A DNA stretch of 13,722 nt from Lachnospiraceae bacterium (GCA_900771995.1 CAAGQC010000093.1:1-13722), one strand, 5' to 3'. Positions 1-8,698 are shown, counted from the stretch's first letter. Notes: generated by a model from the sequence alone, not told the origin. Made by a program: numbers and translations.

Positions 1-89
1 CCGCTACGCTCTGCTTCCGAAGCGAAAGCGGGTCTGATGGCCTTACCCCCAATGCGGGCTACGGGGATGTTCCACTAACTTCCCATTTA
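1..89 (-). repeat. Left copy of an 89-bp structured inverted repeat
   Basis: Seen directly: bases 1-89 are the reverse complement of 13632-13720 with no gaps and only two mismatches (positions 26 and 68). The repeat contains a stem-loop at 7-30: a 6-bp outer stem CGCTTT/AGAGCG (one G-U pair on the minus strand), a bulged C, then GCTT/AAGC around a CGG loop. It begins at the TAA stop of the UPF0210 gene, so on the minus strand it would form the 3' untranslated end of that mRNA. There is no T-tract, so it is not a standard intrinsic terminator. The orientation given is the one in which the stem keeps full pairing. The family is not recognised; a dispersed REP- or MITE-like element is the likeliest class. 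Confidence 0.85.
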
Positions 90-1451
90 GTTCTTAAAGC
101 TGTGGATGGGTGCGGGGATGCGGCCGCCGCGGTTGACGAAGGCATCACAGGAGAAGGTATTCACGGGCATGATGGGCGCGTAGCCTAACAGGCCGCCAAA
201 TTCCACGGTCTCTCCCACACCTTTTCCGATCACGGGGATGATTCTGACTGCGGTGGTCTTCTGGTTCACCATACCGATAGCCATTTCATCCGCAATAATA
301 CCGGAGATGGTGGTTGCCTTGGTGTCTCCGGGGATGGCGATCATGTCCAGTCCTACGGAGCAGACACAGGTCATGGCTTCCAGCTTCTCGATGGTGAGGG
401 CTCCGGCATTAACGGCATCGATCATACCCTGATCTTCGCTGACGGGAATAAAGGCACCGCTTAATCCGCCGACATAAGAGGATGCCATAACACCGCCCTT
501 TTTCACCTGATCATTCAGCAGGGCAAGAGCTGCGGTGGTTCCGGGGGCTCCGGCATGTTCCAGGCCGATCTCGCAGAGGATATCGGCTACACTGTCGCCG
601 ATGGCCGGTGTGGGTGCCAGCGACAGATCCACAATACCAAAGGGAACATTTAACATCCGGGAAGCTTCCTGTGCTACCAGCTGTCCCACACGGGTTACCT
701 TGAATGCGGTCTTCTTGATGGTCTCGCAGAGGACCTCGAAGTTCTCGCCGCGAACCTTTTCCAGTGCAGTCTTCACAACGCCGGGGCCGCTGACACCGAC
801 ATTAATGATCTTGTCAGCTTCGGTCACGCCGTGGAAAGCGCCTGCCATGAAAGGATTGTCATCCGGTGCATTGCAGAATACCACCAACTTTGCACAGCCC
901 AAAGAATCGTCTTCCTTCGTGTACTCTGCAGTCTCCTTCACCATCTCTCCCATCAGCTTTACGGCATCCATGTTGATACCGGTCTTGGTGGAACCCAGGT
1001 TCACGGAACTGCACACACGCTCTGTGGTGGACAGTGCCAGAGGAATGGAACGGATCAGCAGTTCGTCTGCCGGAGTCATTCCCTTGCTTACCAGTGCGGA
1101 ATAACCGCCCAGGAAGTTCACACCCACTTCATGTGCCACTTTATCCAGCGTCTTTGCAATGCTGGCAAAATCTTCGATGGTATGACAGGCCGCGCCACCG
1201 ATCAGTGCGATGGGGGTCACGGAAATTCTCTTATTTACAATGGGAATACCAAATTCTCTGGAAATTTCCTCACCGGTCTTCACCAGATCCTTGGCTGCCT
1301 CATAAATTTTATGGTATATCTTCTCATTTAATCTGTCCAGATCAGAATCGATACAGTCTAACAGGCTGATACCCAGCGTGATGGTACGCACGTCCAGATT
1401 CTCTTCCTCGATCATTTTGTTGGTCTCTGTTACTTCATATAAATTGATCAT
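87..1451 (-). CDS. UPF0210 (DUF711, PFL-like) family protein
   Basis: A 454-residue protein matching UPF0210 over its whole length, close to the family's usual 445-455. Recognisable stretches are the N-terminal EENLDVRTITLGISLLDC, a Gly/Ala-rich core with IGDSVADILCEIGLEHAG, and the typical C-terminal end GGRIPAPIHS followed by FKN. The fold is related to pyruvate formate-lyase-type proteins, but the biochemical role is not established, so no reaction is assigned. The start is supported by AGGAG about 5 bases before ATG. It lies 54 bp downstream of the ACT-domain gene, a pairing conserved in Firmicutes such as Streptococcus pneumoniae, which suggests the ACT protein senses a ligand for this partner (inference). 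Its natural C-terminus is intact even though the 89-bp repeat begins at its stop codon. Confidence 0.93.
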   Translation of the reverse strand: MINLYEVTETNKMIEEENLDVRTITLGISLLDCIDSDLDRLNEKIYHKIYEAAKDLVKTGEEISREFGIPIVNKRISVTPIALIGGAACHTIEDFASIAKTLDKVAHEVGVNFLGGYSALVSKGMTPADELLIRSIPLALSTTERVCSSVNLGSTKTGINMDAVKLMGEMVKETAEYTKEDDSLGCAKLVVFCNAPDDNPFMAGAFHGVTEADKIINVGVSGPGVVKTALEKVRGENFEVLCETIKKTAFKVTRVGQLVAQEASRMLNVPFGIVDLSLAPTPAIGDSVADILCEIGLEHAGAPGTTAALALLNDQVKKGGVMASSYVGGLSGAFIPVSEDQGMIDAVNAGALTIEKLEAMTCVCSVGLDMIAIPGDTKATTISGIIADEMAIGMVNQKTTAVRIIPVIGKGVGETVEFGGLLGYAPIMPVNTFSCDAFVNRGGRIPAPIHSFKN

Positions 1452-1505
1452 TACGGCTCCTATCTGCCCCTTCGGGTCTTATTTATTTCAAAATCGTGGG
1501 GCTTA

Positions 1506-1778
1506 TCAGATGCGGTGCATCTTGTCAAAGATCTCTTCCTTCTGGCATTTGATCACTACGCCGATCTCTTCTCCGAGAGCAGCCAGTTCATCTGCCATGT
1601 CACCAAAAGGTTTCTGCATCTGGTTGGTGTCGACGATCATCATCATGTTGAAGTATCCCTGTACGATGGTCTGGGAGATATCCAGGATATTGATGCCGTT
1701 TTCCGCAAGATAGGTACATACCTTTGCGATAATGCCTACTGTGTCCTTACCAACTACCGTAATAATTGTTCTTTTCAT
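1506..1778 (-). CDS. ACT domain protein, UPF0237 family
   Basis: A 90-residue stand-alone ACT domain, the normal size for UPF0237. It starts MKRTIITVVGKDTVGI, the beta strand and loop that open an ACT fold, followed by the helix IIAKVCTYLAENGINILDIS, and it ends in a second helix. ACT domains usually bind small ligands such as amino acids; none can be assigned here. An upstream in-frame ATG would add 11 residues (start at 1811), but GAGGG a few bases before the ATG at 1778 and the family length both favour the shorter form. It is the first gene of a two-gene unit with the UPF0210 gene and has its own candidate promoter at 1824-1852. Confidence 0.9.
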   Translation of the reverse strand: MKRTIITVVGKDTVGIIAKVCTYLAENGINILDISQTIVQGYFNMMMIVDTNQMQKPFGDMADELAALGEEIGVVIKCQKEEIFDKMHRI

Positions 1779-1823
1779 AATCGCCCTCATTTTCCGCATG
1801 ACATCATGCATTTATTTTTTTCT

Positions 1824-1852
1824 ATTAAACAACACTTTCTGACAATTTGCAA
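1824..1852 (-). promoter_or_regulatory. Candidate sigma-A promoter for the ACT/UPF0210 pair
   Basis: On the minus strand TTGCAA (1852-1847) and TTTAAT (1829-1824) are separated by exactly 17 bases. That is a fair -35 (4 of 6) and a good -10 (5 of 6). It lies about 45 bases before the ACT start, inside a 152-bp gap after the hydrolase gene. No convincing terminator was seen in the rest of that gap, so read-through from upstream remains possible. Confidence 0.5.
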
Positions 1853-1930
1853 CCTTAATTCTGCAAAGTATAAGGCATAAAGTGTGTTAACGCGCCCCCA
1901 GCGAATGGTGCTGTCGAGTGCTCACATCCG

Positions 1931-2731
1931 TTACGCAATATTGATCACCGGAGACACATTGCTCCTGTCCGCCACCATCATCCGGAAATCTTCCGCCCGG
2001 TATGGATTCTCTCCCATGGTGATCTCCATGCGGACCGCCTCATAGGCCAGCTCCGGAAGATTGTTCTCCTTACTGAGGTGTCCCAATACGATAGCCTGCA
2101 GCTTATCATGTAAAATGCGACAGAGAAGCTTGCCGGAATTCTCATTGGAGAGGTGCCCTCTGTCCCCCAGGATTCTCTGTTTCAGATAATAGGGATACGG
2201 ACCTACCTGCAGCATTTTCACATCGTGATTGGCTTCCAATAACAGGGCATCCATTCCCTTCAGGCATTCCACGGTGTAATCGTTATAGACTCCCAGGTCC
2301 GTACAGATCCCGACTTTTTTATCTCCGTAAGCAATGCGATAGCCCACCGGTTGTGCCGCATCATGGGATATCTTCATGGGATTGACGGTCAGATCCTTGA
2401 TGGTCAGTTTCACATCTTCCTTCACCTCACGAAACAGGCCCGGATCGATCTTGCCCAGATTCCCCATCTTCTGGATCTCCTCCAGCGTCCCGGGGGTAGC
2501 GTAGATCGGCACCTCGTATTTTCTGGCCATGACACCCAGTCCCGCCACATGATCCATATGTTCGTGGGTCACCAGTATTCCATTCAGATCCCGTCCGGTA
2601 AGTCCCAGGCTGTTCAGCCCGGCTTCCGCCTTTTTGCCGCTGATTCCCACGTCCACCAGCAGATGCGTGGCCTCTGATCCCACATAAATACAGTTGCCGC
2701 TGCTGCCGCTGGCAATACTACATAATCTCAT
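1931..2731 (-). CDS. MBL-fold metallo-hydrolase, YycJ/WalJ-like
   Basis: A 266-residue metallo-beta-lactamase-fold protein. It starts with MRLCSIASGSSGNCIYVG, typical of the YycJ/WalJ branch. The metal-binding motif HEHMDH is at residues 56-61, with further expected ligands His123, Asp145 and a late His in GHLSKENN (about residue 218). The family binds two metal ions; YycJ/WalJ members are linked to cell-wall/division control and to a 5'-3' exonuclease activity, but the substrate here is not shown. There is no signal peptide, so it should be cytoplasmic. The Shine-Dalgarno is weak (AAGAG, about 12 bases away). It follows the FtsA-like gene by 66 bp with no terminator between, so it is probably the last gene of the polA-coaE operon. 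Unlike Bacillus, it is not beside walRK. Confidence 0.88.
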   Translation of the reverse strand: MRLCSIASGSSGNCIYVGSEATHLLVDVGISGKKAEAGLNSLGLTGRDLNGILVTHEHMDHVAGLGVMARKYEVPIYATPGTLEEIQKMGNLGKIDPGLFREVKEDVKLTIKDLTVNPMKISHDAAQPVGYRIAYGDKKVGICTDLGVYNDYTVECLKGMDALLLEANHDVKMLQVGPYPYYLKQRILGDRGHLSNENSGKLLCRILHDKLQAIVLGHLSKENNLPELAYEAVRMEITMGENPYRAEDFRMMVADRSNVSPVINIA

Positions 2732-2748
2732 AATTTCTTAATCTCTTT

Positions 2749-2770
2749 TCTATCTTACTTCTGTCTTACT
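2749..2770. repeat. Short tandem repeat, 2 x 11 bp
   Basis: TCTATCTTACT (2749-2759) is followed immediately by TCTGTCTTACT (2760-2770), with one difference between units. It lies in the 66-bp gap between the FtsA-like gene and the hydrolase gene. Being purine-rich on the minus strand, it may simply reflect the leader composition; no function is evident. Confidence 0.6.
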
Positions 2771-2797
2771 CGTTATTTTTCTTTTCCGTCTTTGGAA

Positions 2798-5032
2798 TCA
2801 GTGCATATTTTTCCAGTAGATCTCGATCACATCTCCCTCGTTCAGCGGTTCCATGAACTGGGCCGGACGTCCGTTTAAGTTCGTCACAATGGATCTGCCT
2901 GCGGATGCGGAAGATCCCAGATCAAAGTCAATATAATCAAACACATCCACAAATACATAGGAAGCCTTTCCCTGCATGGTGATGGGGGAATGATTCACGA
3001 TCACCGTCAGCGGATGCGGTACCTGCGGTGCCGTATTTTGGCTCTGCACCGTCTGTTCTGCAGCTTCCTCCTGTCTGGAGCTCGCCTGCATGTTCACACC
3101 GGCTGCCCCATCTTCTGCCGCAGTCTCTGCTGTTCCCTGTGTCATTGCCGCTTCTCCTGCCACAGCCCCCGTTTCCTGCGTCACAAGTGCTGCTCCATAA
3201 GCAGACTCTTTTCTATAAGCTGTCTCTTCTGTGGGGTCTGCATCCGGCAGATCCGCATACGTTCCTTCCGGCAGCGGGTTCTTCATATCCCAGCTTACGG
3301 TGAAATGCTCATAGACTCTGGTGTCCGGCTGGGCCGCCGTATCATTGACCTTAATATCCGCCCCCAGAGGCACATCCAGAAATTCCGCGATGTCTTTTAC
3401 GGTATAGGAATTCCGGATCCGGATATCGTCGTTCTGGCCGATCCGGTAGAATTCGTTCTCTCTGTGACCGTTGACCTCCGCAGTCTTCGGCAGACTGATC
3501 TGTTTGCCGTTCACATAGACCTGCAGGGCATCTCCCAGTTCGGGAAGCTTCCCCACTTCCAGAACTGCCGGTTCCCCCTCCGTGGAAGGAGTCACCACTA
3601 CGCGGTCGCCGTTATGTAACTGCGTATACATGTCCGCATCGTTGCCGTTGACCCGGATAACTGCTGTCTCTCCCTGCTCGCCCCGCACCATACGGGTCTT
3701 GCCATTGACGGTAAACAACAGGGCTTCCCCTTTTCTGGGGAACAGCTGATCATTTGGGAACTGCATCTGCATGGCGGCATCCGTCACGGATAATTTGCCG
3801 TTGTCATAGAGTTTTACCCGCTCTCCGTTGAATTCCACGAAAATAAAGTTATTGCTCTGTACATAATAGCTTAAGCAGATACCGATGGGGGTTACCATCA
3901 TGGCATCTTTTCTGGCATTTTCCAGTTCGAAGGCAATGGTCTGCATGACCTCCTGTCCACGGATCGCCACACGCTCCTTCACGATGCCCAGCTTCTCCGC
4001 CAGCTTCTCCGTATAACCGGGTACCATGCCGCCACCGCCTACCACGAACACGGCGCTGACCGGCTTGTCCCCGTTCAGTTCCTTGATGGTATCGGACACC
4101 AGCTGGGTCATACGCTCGATCTCCGGACCCAGCAGTTCCAGTACCTCGCTGGCCTTGATGGTCTGGGGCAGTCCCATGATGTCTTCGTACTCGATGGTCT
4201 CCTGGGTCCTGCATTTTCGCTTGATCTGCTCCGCCACTTCGAATTCCACCAGGCAATGCTGTACCAGAATATCCGTCAGACTGTCTCCCGCTACCGGGAT
4301 CATGCCATAGGCTGTGATGGTTCCTTCCTTGGTAATCGAAATATCGCTGGTACCTGCACCCACATCCACCAGTGCCATATTTAACATCCGGAATTTCTCT
4401 GGAATCGCTACCTGAATGGCGGCTATAGGCTCCAGTGTCAGATTCGCCACACGTAACCCCGCAAGCTCCACTGCCTTGTACAGACCGTCCACCACATCAT
4501 CCGGCAGGAACGTGGCAATCAGATCCACCGCAATGATCTTTGCCTTGTGTCCTTCCAGGTTGCCCATCTGGTAGCCGTTCATGTAATACCGCATGGCCGT
4601 ATAGCCGACGCAGTAAAACTTCATATCCGTATCAGTGTTGCTGTTCTGGAATTCCTCGTATGCCTTTTCCACGCCCATGGTGCACAGGGAATATACGTCT
4701 TCCTGCGTGATCTCCCGGTCGCCCTCAAAGCTGTGCTCCACATAGGTCGTCACTGTCCGGAGCACACGGCCTGCGGCCGCGATACATACTTCCGTAAGTT
4801 CTCTGCCCAGATCCGCTTCCAGCTGTTCCTTTACCTGGGAAATGGTCTCGCCCACCTTGCCGATGTCATGGATCTGTCCGTCCAGCATGGCTCTGGTCTC
4901 ATGCTCCTTGGAGCGCTGTGCCAGCACATGGAATTTTCCGCCGTTTAAGTATCCTACCGTACCTACGATGCTTCTCGTACCGATATCCAGTCCGAATACC
5001 AGCTGTCCCTGTTTTTCTTTTACTCCTTCCAT
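2798..5032 (-). CDS. FtsA-like actin-fold ATPase with long C-terminal extension
   Basis: A 744-residue protein, far longer than FtsA (about 420). Residues about 12-395 are an actin/Hsp70-type ATPase: phosphate-1 loop LDIGTRSIVG near residue 15, phosphate-2 motif VDVGAGTSDIS with Asp223, and adenosine motif VVGGGG at 330-335. An FtsA/PilM-type insert follows the first lobe. Residues about 395-600 look like beta-rich domains, then comes an Ala/Glu/Gln/Thr-rich linker (about 610-670) and a C-terminal beta-rich domain of about 70 residues ending IEIYWKNMH. The C-terminal amphipathic membrane helix of classical FtsA is not apparent. The start has GGAGG 7 bases upstream and lies within the end of coaE (13-bp overlap), implying coupled translation. 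Similar proteins in Clostridia are annotated as FtsA or PilM-like; an actual division role is unproven. Confidence 0.8.
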   Translation of the reverse strand: MEGVKEKQGQLVFGLDIGTRSIVGTVGYLNGGKFHVLAQRSKEHETRAMLDGQIHDIGKVGETISQVKEQLEADLGRELTEVCIAAAGRVLRTVTTYVEHSFEGDREITQEDVYSLCTMGVEKAYEEFQNSNTDTDMKFYCVGYTAMRYYMNGYQMGNLEGHKAKIIAVDLIATFLPDDVVDGLYKAVELAGLRVANLTLEPIAAIQVAIPEKFRMLNMALVDVGAGTSDISITKEGTITAYGMIPVAGDSLTDILVQHCLVEFEVAEQIKRKCRTQETIEYEDIMGLPQTIKASEVLELLGPEIERMTQLVSDTIKELNGDKPVSAVFVVGGGGMVPGYTEKLAEKLGIVKERVAIRGQEVMQTIAFELENARKDAMMVTPIGICLSYYVQSNNFIFVEFNGERVKLYDNGKLSVTDAAMQMQFPNDQLFPRKGEALLFTVNGKTRMVRGEQGETAVIRVNGNDADMYTQLHNGDRVVVTPSTEGEPAVLEVGKLPELGDALQVYVNGKQISLPKTAEVNGHRENEFYRIGQNDDIRIRNSYTVKDIAEFLDVPLGADIKVNDTAAQPDTRVYEHFTVSWDMKNPLPEGTYADLPDADPTEETAYRKESAYGAALVTQETGAVAGEAAMTQGTAETAAEDGAAGVNMQASSRQEEAAEQTVQSQNTAPQVPHPLTVIVNHSPITMQGKASYVFVDVFDYIDFDLGSSASAGRSIVTNLNGRPAQFMEPLNEGDVIEIYWKNMH

Positions 5033-5625
5033 GAATATGCCTCCAGTTTCTGTCTGATCTGTCTGTAGCTCTCTTCCAGACTGTCACTGTTATCAATGAC
5101 AAAATCGCAATGCTTCCGGAATTCTTCTTCCGAAAGCTGTGATGCTATGATCTGCTCTATCTTCTCCGGCGTATAGCCGCGGCTTTCCGAAAGCCTTCTT
5201 CTGCGGACATCCTCTCTGGCGTAGATATACCACATTTCATCCACGATGTTATCATACCCGCTCTCGATCAGAAGCGCCGCTTCCACAAAAAACAGTTCCA
5301 CATCGCCTTTACTCTTCGCTTCTGCCAGCCGGTCCGCCAGATATTTTTTCACAGCGGGATGGACGATGGCATTGACCTGTTCCAATAATGCCGGGTCTGC
5401 AAAAATCTTCGCCGCCATGGCCGGCTTGTCGATCTGTCCGTCCGCCCCAAGGATTCCATCTCCCAGCAGTGCCACCAGTGCCCGGTAGCCTTCGGTTCCC
5501 GGTTCCTTGACTTTATGTCCGATCTCATCCGCCAGATAGATTTCACATTTGTAATGCTGTCCGATATATTTTAAAATTTCCGTTTTTCCGGCACCCACGC
5601 CGCCGGTGATTCCTATAAAACGCAT
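5020..5625 (-). CDS. coaE: Dephospho-CoA kinase
   Basis: A 201-residue protein of normal CoaE length. It phosphorylates dephospho-CoA with ATP, the last step of coenzyme A synthesis, in the cytoplasm. The Walker A motif GITGGVGAGKT is at residues 5-15, the expected Asp of YLADEIGH is at residue 33, and the family stretches VNAIVHPAV and VEAALLIESGYD follow. The ATG directly follows the polA stop (TAAATG), with GAGG 8 bases upstream inside polA. Its 3' end overlaps the next gene by 13 bp. The polA-coaE order is common in bacteria and ties this gene firmly to the operon. Confidence 0.96.
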   Translation of the reverse strand: MRFIGITGGVGAGKTEILKYIGQHYKCEIYLADEIGHKVKEPGTEGYRALVALLGDGILGADGQIDKPAMAAKIFADPALLEQVNAIVHPAVKKYLADRLAEAKSKGDVELFFVEAALLIESGYDNIVDEMWYIYAREDVRRRRLSESRGYTPEKIEQIIASQLSEEEFRKHCDFVIDNSDSLEESYRQIRQKLEAYSWKE

Positions 5626-8343
5626 TTATTTCGCCTCATACCAGTTATTGCCCGTGTGCAGGTCGATCTCCAGCGTCACCGCCAGATCTGCCGCCGACTT
5701 CATATTTTCCGTCAGGATCTCCCGCACTCTCGCTTCTTCCTCCTGCGCCGTCTCAATCAACAGTTCATCGTGCACCTGCAGAATCAGCCGGGACTTTAAC
5801 CCTTCTTCCTTCAATGCTTTCCACACCTTGATCATGGCGATCTTAATGATATCCGCCGCGGTTCCCTGAATGGGGGCATTCATGGCCACACGCTCACCGA
5901 AGGACCGCTGCATGAAATTGGAGGAAGACAGTTCCGGGATCGGACGTCTTCTGCCGAACATGGTCTCCGTATAGCCCTTTTCCTTCGCATCCGTCACCAG
6001 CTTGTCGATGAATTCCTTCACCTTCGGATAGGTGGCAAAATACTGTTCAATGTACTGGGCTGCTTCCTTTTTGCTGATGCTTAAGTCCTGACTCAGGCCA
6101 AAGGAACTGATGCCGTAGACAATGCCGAAATTGACCGCCTTGGCGTTGCGGCGCTGCAGATCCGTGACCTCTTCGAAGGGGGTGTGGAATACCTTGGACG
6201 CCGTGATCCGGTGGATATCCTCTTCCTGTCTGTAGGCATCGATCAGCTGCTCATCCCCGGACATATGAGCCAGTACCCGCAGTTCGATCTGGGAATAGTC
6301 CGCATCCATGAATTCATAGCCGTCCTTCGGAACAAATACCTTGCGGATCTGTCTGCCCAGTTCCATACGCATGGGAATGTTCTGCAAATTCGGTTCCGTG
6401 GAACTGATACGCCCCGTAGCGGTAATGGTCTGGTTGAAATTCGTATGGATCCTGCCATCCTCTTCAATAAAAGCAGCCAGTCCGTCCGCATAAGTGGATT
6501 TTAACTTCGTCAGTCCTCTGTATTCCAGAATATCTCTTACAATAGGGTAATCCGCCGACAGCTTTTCCAGCACATCCGCTGCGGTGGAATATCCGGTCTT
6601 GGTCTTCTTGCCGCCGGGGATCTGCATGGTCTCGAATAACACCTCGCCCAGCTGCTTGGGGGAATTGATGTTGAATTCCGTTCCGGCCTGCTTATGAATG
6701 GACTGTTCCAGTTCCTCGATCCGGGCTACCAGCGCATCGCCGTAGGCTTTCAGTTCCTCCCGTTTTACCGCCACGCCTTCTTTCTGCATGTCGTACAGCA
6801 CCAGAGACAGCGGCATCTCCATCTCCTCCATGAGACGCTTCATGCCTGCTGCCTCCAGCTTGTCCTCCAGAACCTTTTTCCCCTTGCGGGCAATATAGGC
6901 TCCGTAGCAGGCATATTCCATGGCCTTCTCTGCCTCCTCCGAAAGCAGTGTCCGGAAATTTCTTTTGCCGAATACTTCCGTTCTTCCGGGAATCAGGATT
7001 CCCAGATGTTCTGAAGCAATGGCTTCCATATCATAATCATTTTTCAGAGGATTCAGCAGATACGCTGCGATCAGTACGTCAAAATACTGCTCTGTACTGC
7101 TGCGGTCCAGATAGTCATACTGGCGTTTCACATCGAAGGTGGCGATCTGCGTATCCGTACCTGCGGAAAGTTCCTGCAATGCTGTCTGGATCTCCGCGGT
7201 ATCATCCACAGGCTCCACTGCCTCTGCAAACAGGCTTAACTGTCCTTCCGGTTCCTTTTCATGGGTCAGGGCATAAAATACGGTCTCCTCATCGGATACC
7301 GACACTGCCACCCCCAGCAGTTCTTCCTTCTTCGTATTGGCAGCCACCGGCTCTGTGATCAGCCACAGACCGATCTCCGGCTGTTTCTGCGCCTTTTTCA
7401 GATATTGTAAAAATGCTTCTTTTTCCTCGATCTGCCGGAAGCTTTCTGCGATCTTGCTGTCATTGGCAGCGGCATCTTTTTCAAATCTTCCCAGCAGATT
7501 TTTGAATTCCAGACGTTTGCACAAAGTGTAGGCTTCCGGGGTATAGAAACCCTCCGCCTTCGCCTGTTCATAATCTAACTGCAATTCACAGTCGGTCTTG
7601 ATGGTCGCCAGCGTCTTGCTCAGATCCGCCAGATCCTTGTGCTCGATCAGGGATTCCCGGATGCTTTTTTTCGAAATCTCTTCCACATGGGCATAAATAT
7701 TGTCTAAGGAACCATACTCCACCATCAGTGCCTGGGCGGTCTTTTCCCCCACCTTCGGCACACCGGGAATATTGTCGGCGGTATCTCCCATCAATGCTTT
7801 CAGTTCGATGAACTGTAACGGTGTCACCTGATAAGCCGCCTGTACATCTGCGGCATAATAATCCTCGATCTCCGTTCTGCCCTGCTTCGTCTTCGGAATC
7901 CGGATCTTGATATGATCCGTGGCGATCTGCAGCAGGTCTCTGTCTCCGGAGACCAGGGATACTTCCATTCCGGCCTGCTCCGCTTTCTTCGCAAGTGTCC
8001 CTAAAATATCGTCCGCTTCCAGTCCCGCCTGCTCCATGATCGTAATATGCATGGCTTTCAGGACTTCCTTCATGACGGGCACCTGCTCCCGCAGTTCCTC
8101 GGGCATAGGCTTTCTCGTTCCCTTGTAGTCCTCGTACATTTTATGGCGGAAGGTCGGGGCATGGACATCAAAAGCCACCGCCAGATACTCCGGCTTTTCC
8201 TCCTCCAGAATCTTGAACATAATATTCAAAAAACCATAAATGGCATTCGTATGCAGACCTTCCGCATTGCTTAAGTCCGGCACTCCGTAAAAAGCCCGGT
8301 TCAATATGCTGTGTCCGTCGATCAATACCAGTTTCTGACTCAT
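5626..8343 (-). CDS. polA: DNA polymerase I
   Basis: A full-length 905-residue Pol I, which fills gaps and removes RNA primers in repair and lagging-strand synthesis. Residues 1 to about 300 are the 5'-3' nuclease: LIDGHSILNRAFYG, EADDILG, VSGDRDLLQI, then the helix-hairpin-helix region around GDTADNIPGVPKVGEKTA. The middle domain keeps the shape of the 3'-5' exonuclease, but the first metal-binding motif (DxE) is absent: the matching stretch reads IGLWLITEPVAANT. Proofreading is therefore probably lost, as in other Firmicute Pol I enzymes. The polymerase domain is intact: motif A DADYSQIELR with Asp682, O-helix RRNAKAVNFGIVYG, and motif C QVHDELLIE with Asp859. It starts 34 bp after the zinc-finger gene with a GAGGG close to the ATG, and abuts coaE. 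Confidence 0.98.
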   Translation of the reverse strand: MSQKLVLIDGHSILNRAFYGVPDLSNAEGLHTNAIYGFLNIMFKILEEEKPEYLAVAFDVHAPTFRHKMYEDYKGTRKPMPEELREQVPVMKEVLKAMHITIMEQAGLEADDILGTLAKKAEQAGMEVSLVSGDRDLLQIATDHIKIRIPKTKQGRTEIEDYYAADVQAAYQVTPLQFIELKALMGDTADNIPGVPKVGEKTAQALMVEYGSLDNIYAHVEEISKKSIRESLIEHKDLADLSKTLATIKTDCELQLDYEQAKAEGFYTPEAYTLCKRLEFKNLLGRFEKDAAANDSKIAESFRQIEEKEAFLQYLKKAQKQPEIGLWLITEPVAANTKKEELLGVAVSVSDEETVFYALTHEKEPEGQLSLFAEAVEPVDDTAEIQTALQELSAGTDTQIATFDVKRQYDYLDRSSTEQYFDVLIAAYLLNPLKNDYDMEAIASEHLGILIPGRTEVFGKRNFRTLLSEEAEKAMEYACYGAYIARKGKKVLEDKLEAAGMKRLMEEMEMPLSLVLYDMQKEGVAVKREELKAYGDALVARIEELEQSIHKQAGTEFNINSPKQLGEVLFETMQIPGGKKTKTGYSTAADVLEKLSADYPIVRDILEYRGLTKLKSTYADGLAAFIEEDGRIHTNFNQTITATGRISSTEPNLQNIPMRMELGRQIRKVFVPKDGYEFMDADYSQIELRVLAHMSGDEQLIDAYRQEEDIHRITASKVFHTPFEEVTDLQRRNAKAVNFGIVYGISSFGLSQDLSISKKEAAQYIEQYFATYPKVKEFIDKLVTDAKEKGYTETMFGRRRPIPELSSSNFMQRSFGERVAMNAPIQGTAADIIKIAMIKVWKALKEEGLKSRLILQVHDELLIETAQEEEARVREILTENMKSAADLAVTLEIDLHTGNNWYEAK

Positions 8344-8377
8344 AATCCCTCTATCCTATCCTGTTTTGTCTGTTTTA

Positions 8378-8698
8378 TTACGAGATGATCCAGCCTAAAA
8401 ATCCCATCAGGAAGATCACCGCCAGCACTTCCAGTGCAGCTCCCGTCTTCAGAAAAGCCCTATGAAATCTCACCTTGCGTTTTGCCTCCGCAAGCCGTAT
8501 CTCCAGTTCCGTCTGTAAGTCGAAGGCATCACCGTCTTCCAGACGCTGCATACCCTCCGTCACCAGGAACTGGATCACCAGTTCCTCCTTACAGCCCGGA
8601 CATTCCTTCATATGCTCCCCGAATTCCTCCAGGGTCTGAAAATCCAGTTTCCCCGCAATGAAATCAGGAATATTTTTTTCAAATTCTTTGCAATTCAT
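8378..8698 (-). CDS. Small zinc-finger membrane protein, anti-sigma-like
   Basis: A 106-residue protein. Cys3, then His29-x3-Cys33-x2-Cys36, is the zf-HC2 pattern of the N-terminal domain of zinc anti-sigma factors (ZAS). A helical segment follows (about 60-80), with a hydrophobic C-terminal segment of about 20 residues (VLAVIFLMGFLGWII) that should cross the membrane and ends almost at the C-terminus. This predicts a cytoplasmic zinc domain tethered to the membrane with no external sensor domain. No sigma factor gene is next to it, so the partner is unknown. The start at 8698 is chosen over 8722 because GGTGGA precedes it and because it brings the first Cys to residue 3. As the first gene before polA, it probably shares its transcript. 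Confidence 0.75.
   Translation of the reverse strand: MNCKEFEKNIPDFIAGKLDFQTLEEFGEHMKECPGCKEELVIQFLVTEGMQRLEDGDAFDLQTELEIRLAEAKRKVRFHRAFLKTGAALEVLAVIFLMGFLGWIIS

Noticed and set aside
1890..1930. Hairpin-like AGCAC repeats after the hydrolase gene as a terminator
   Set aside because: The copies are direct rather than inverted and no T-run follows on the minus strand.
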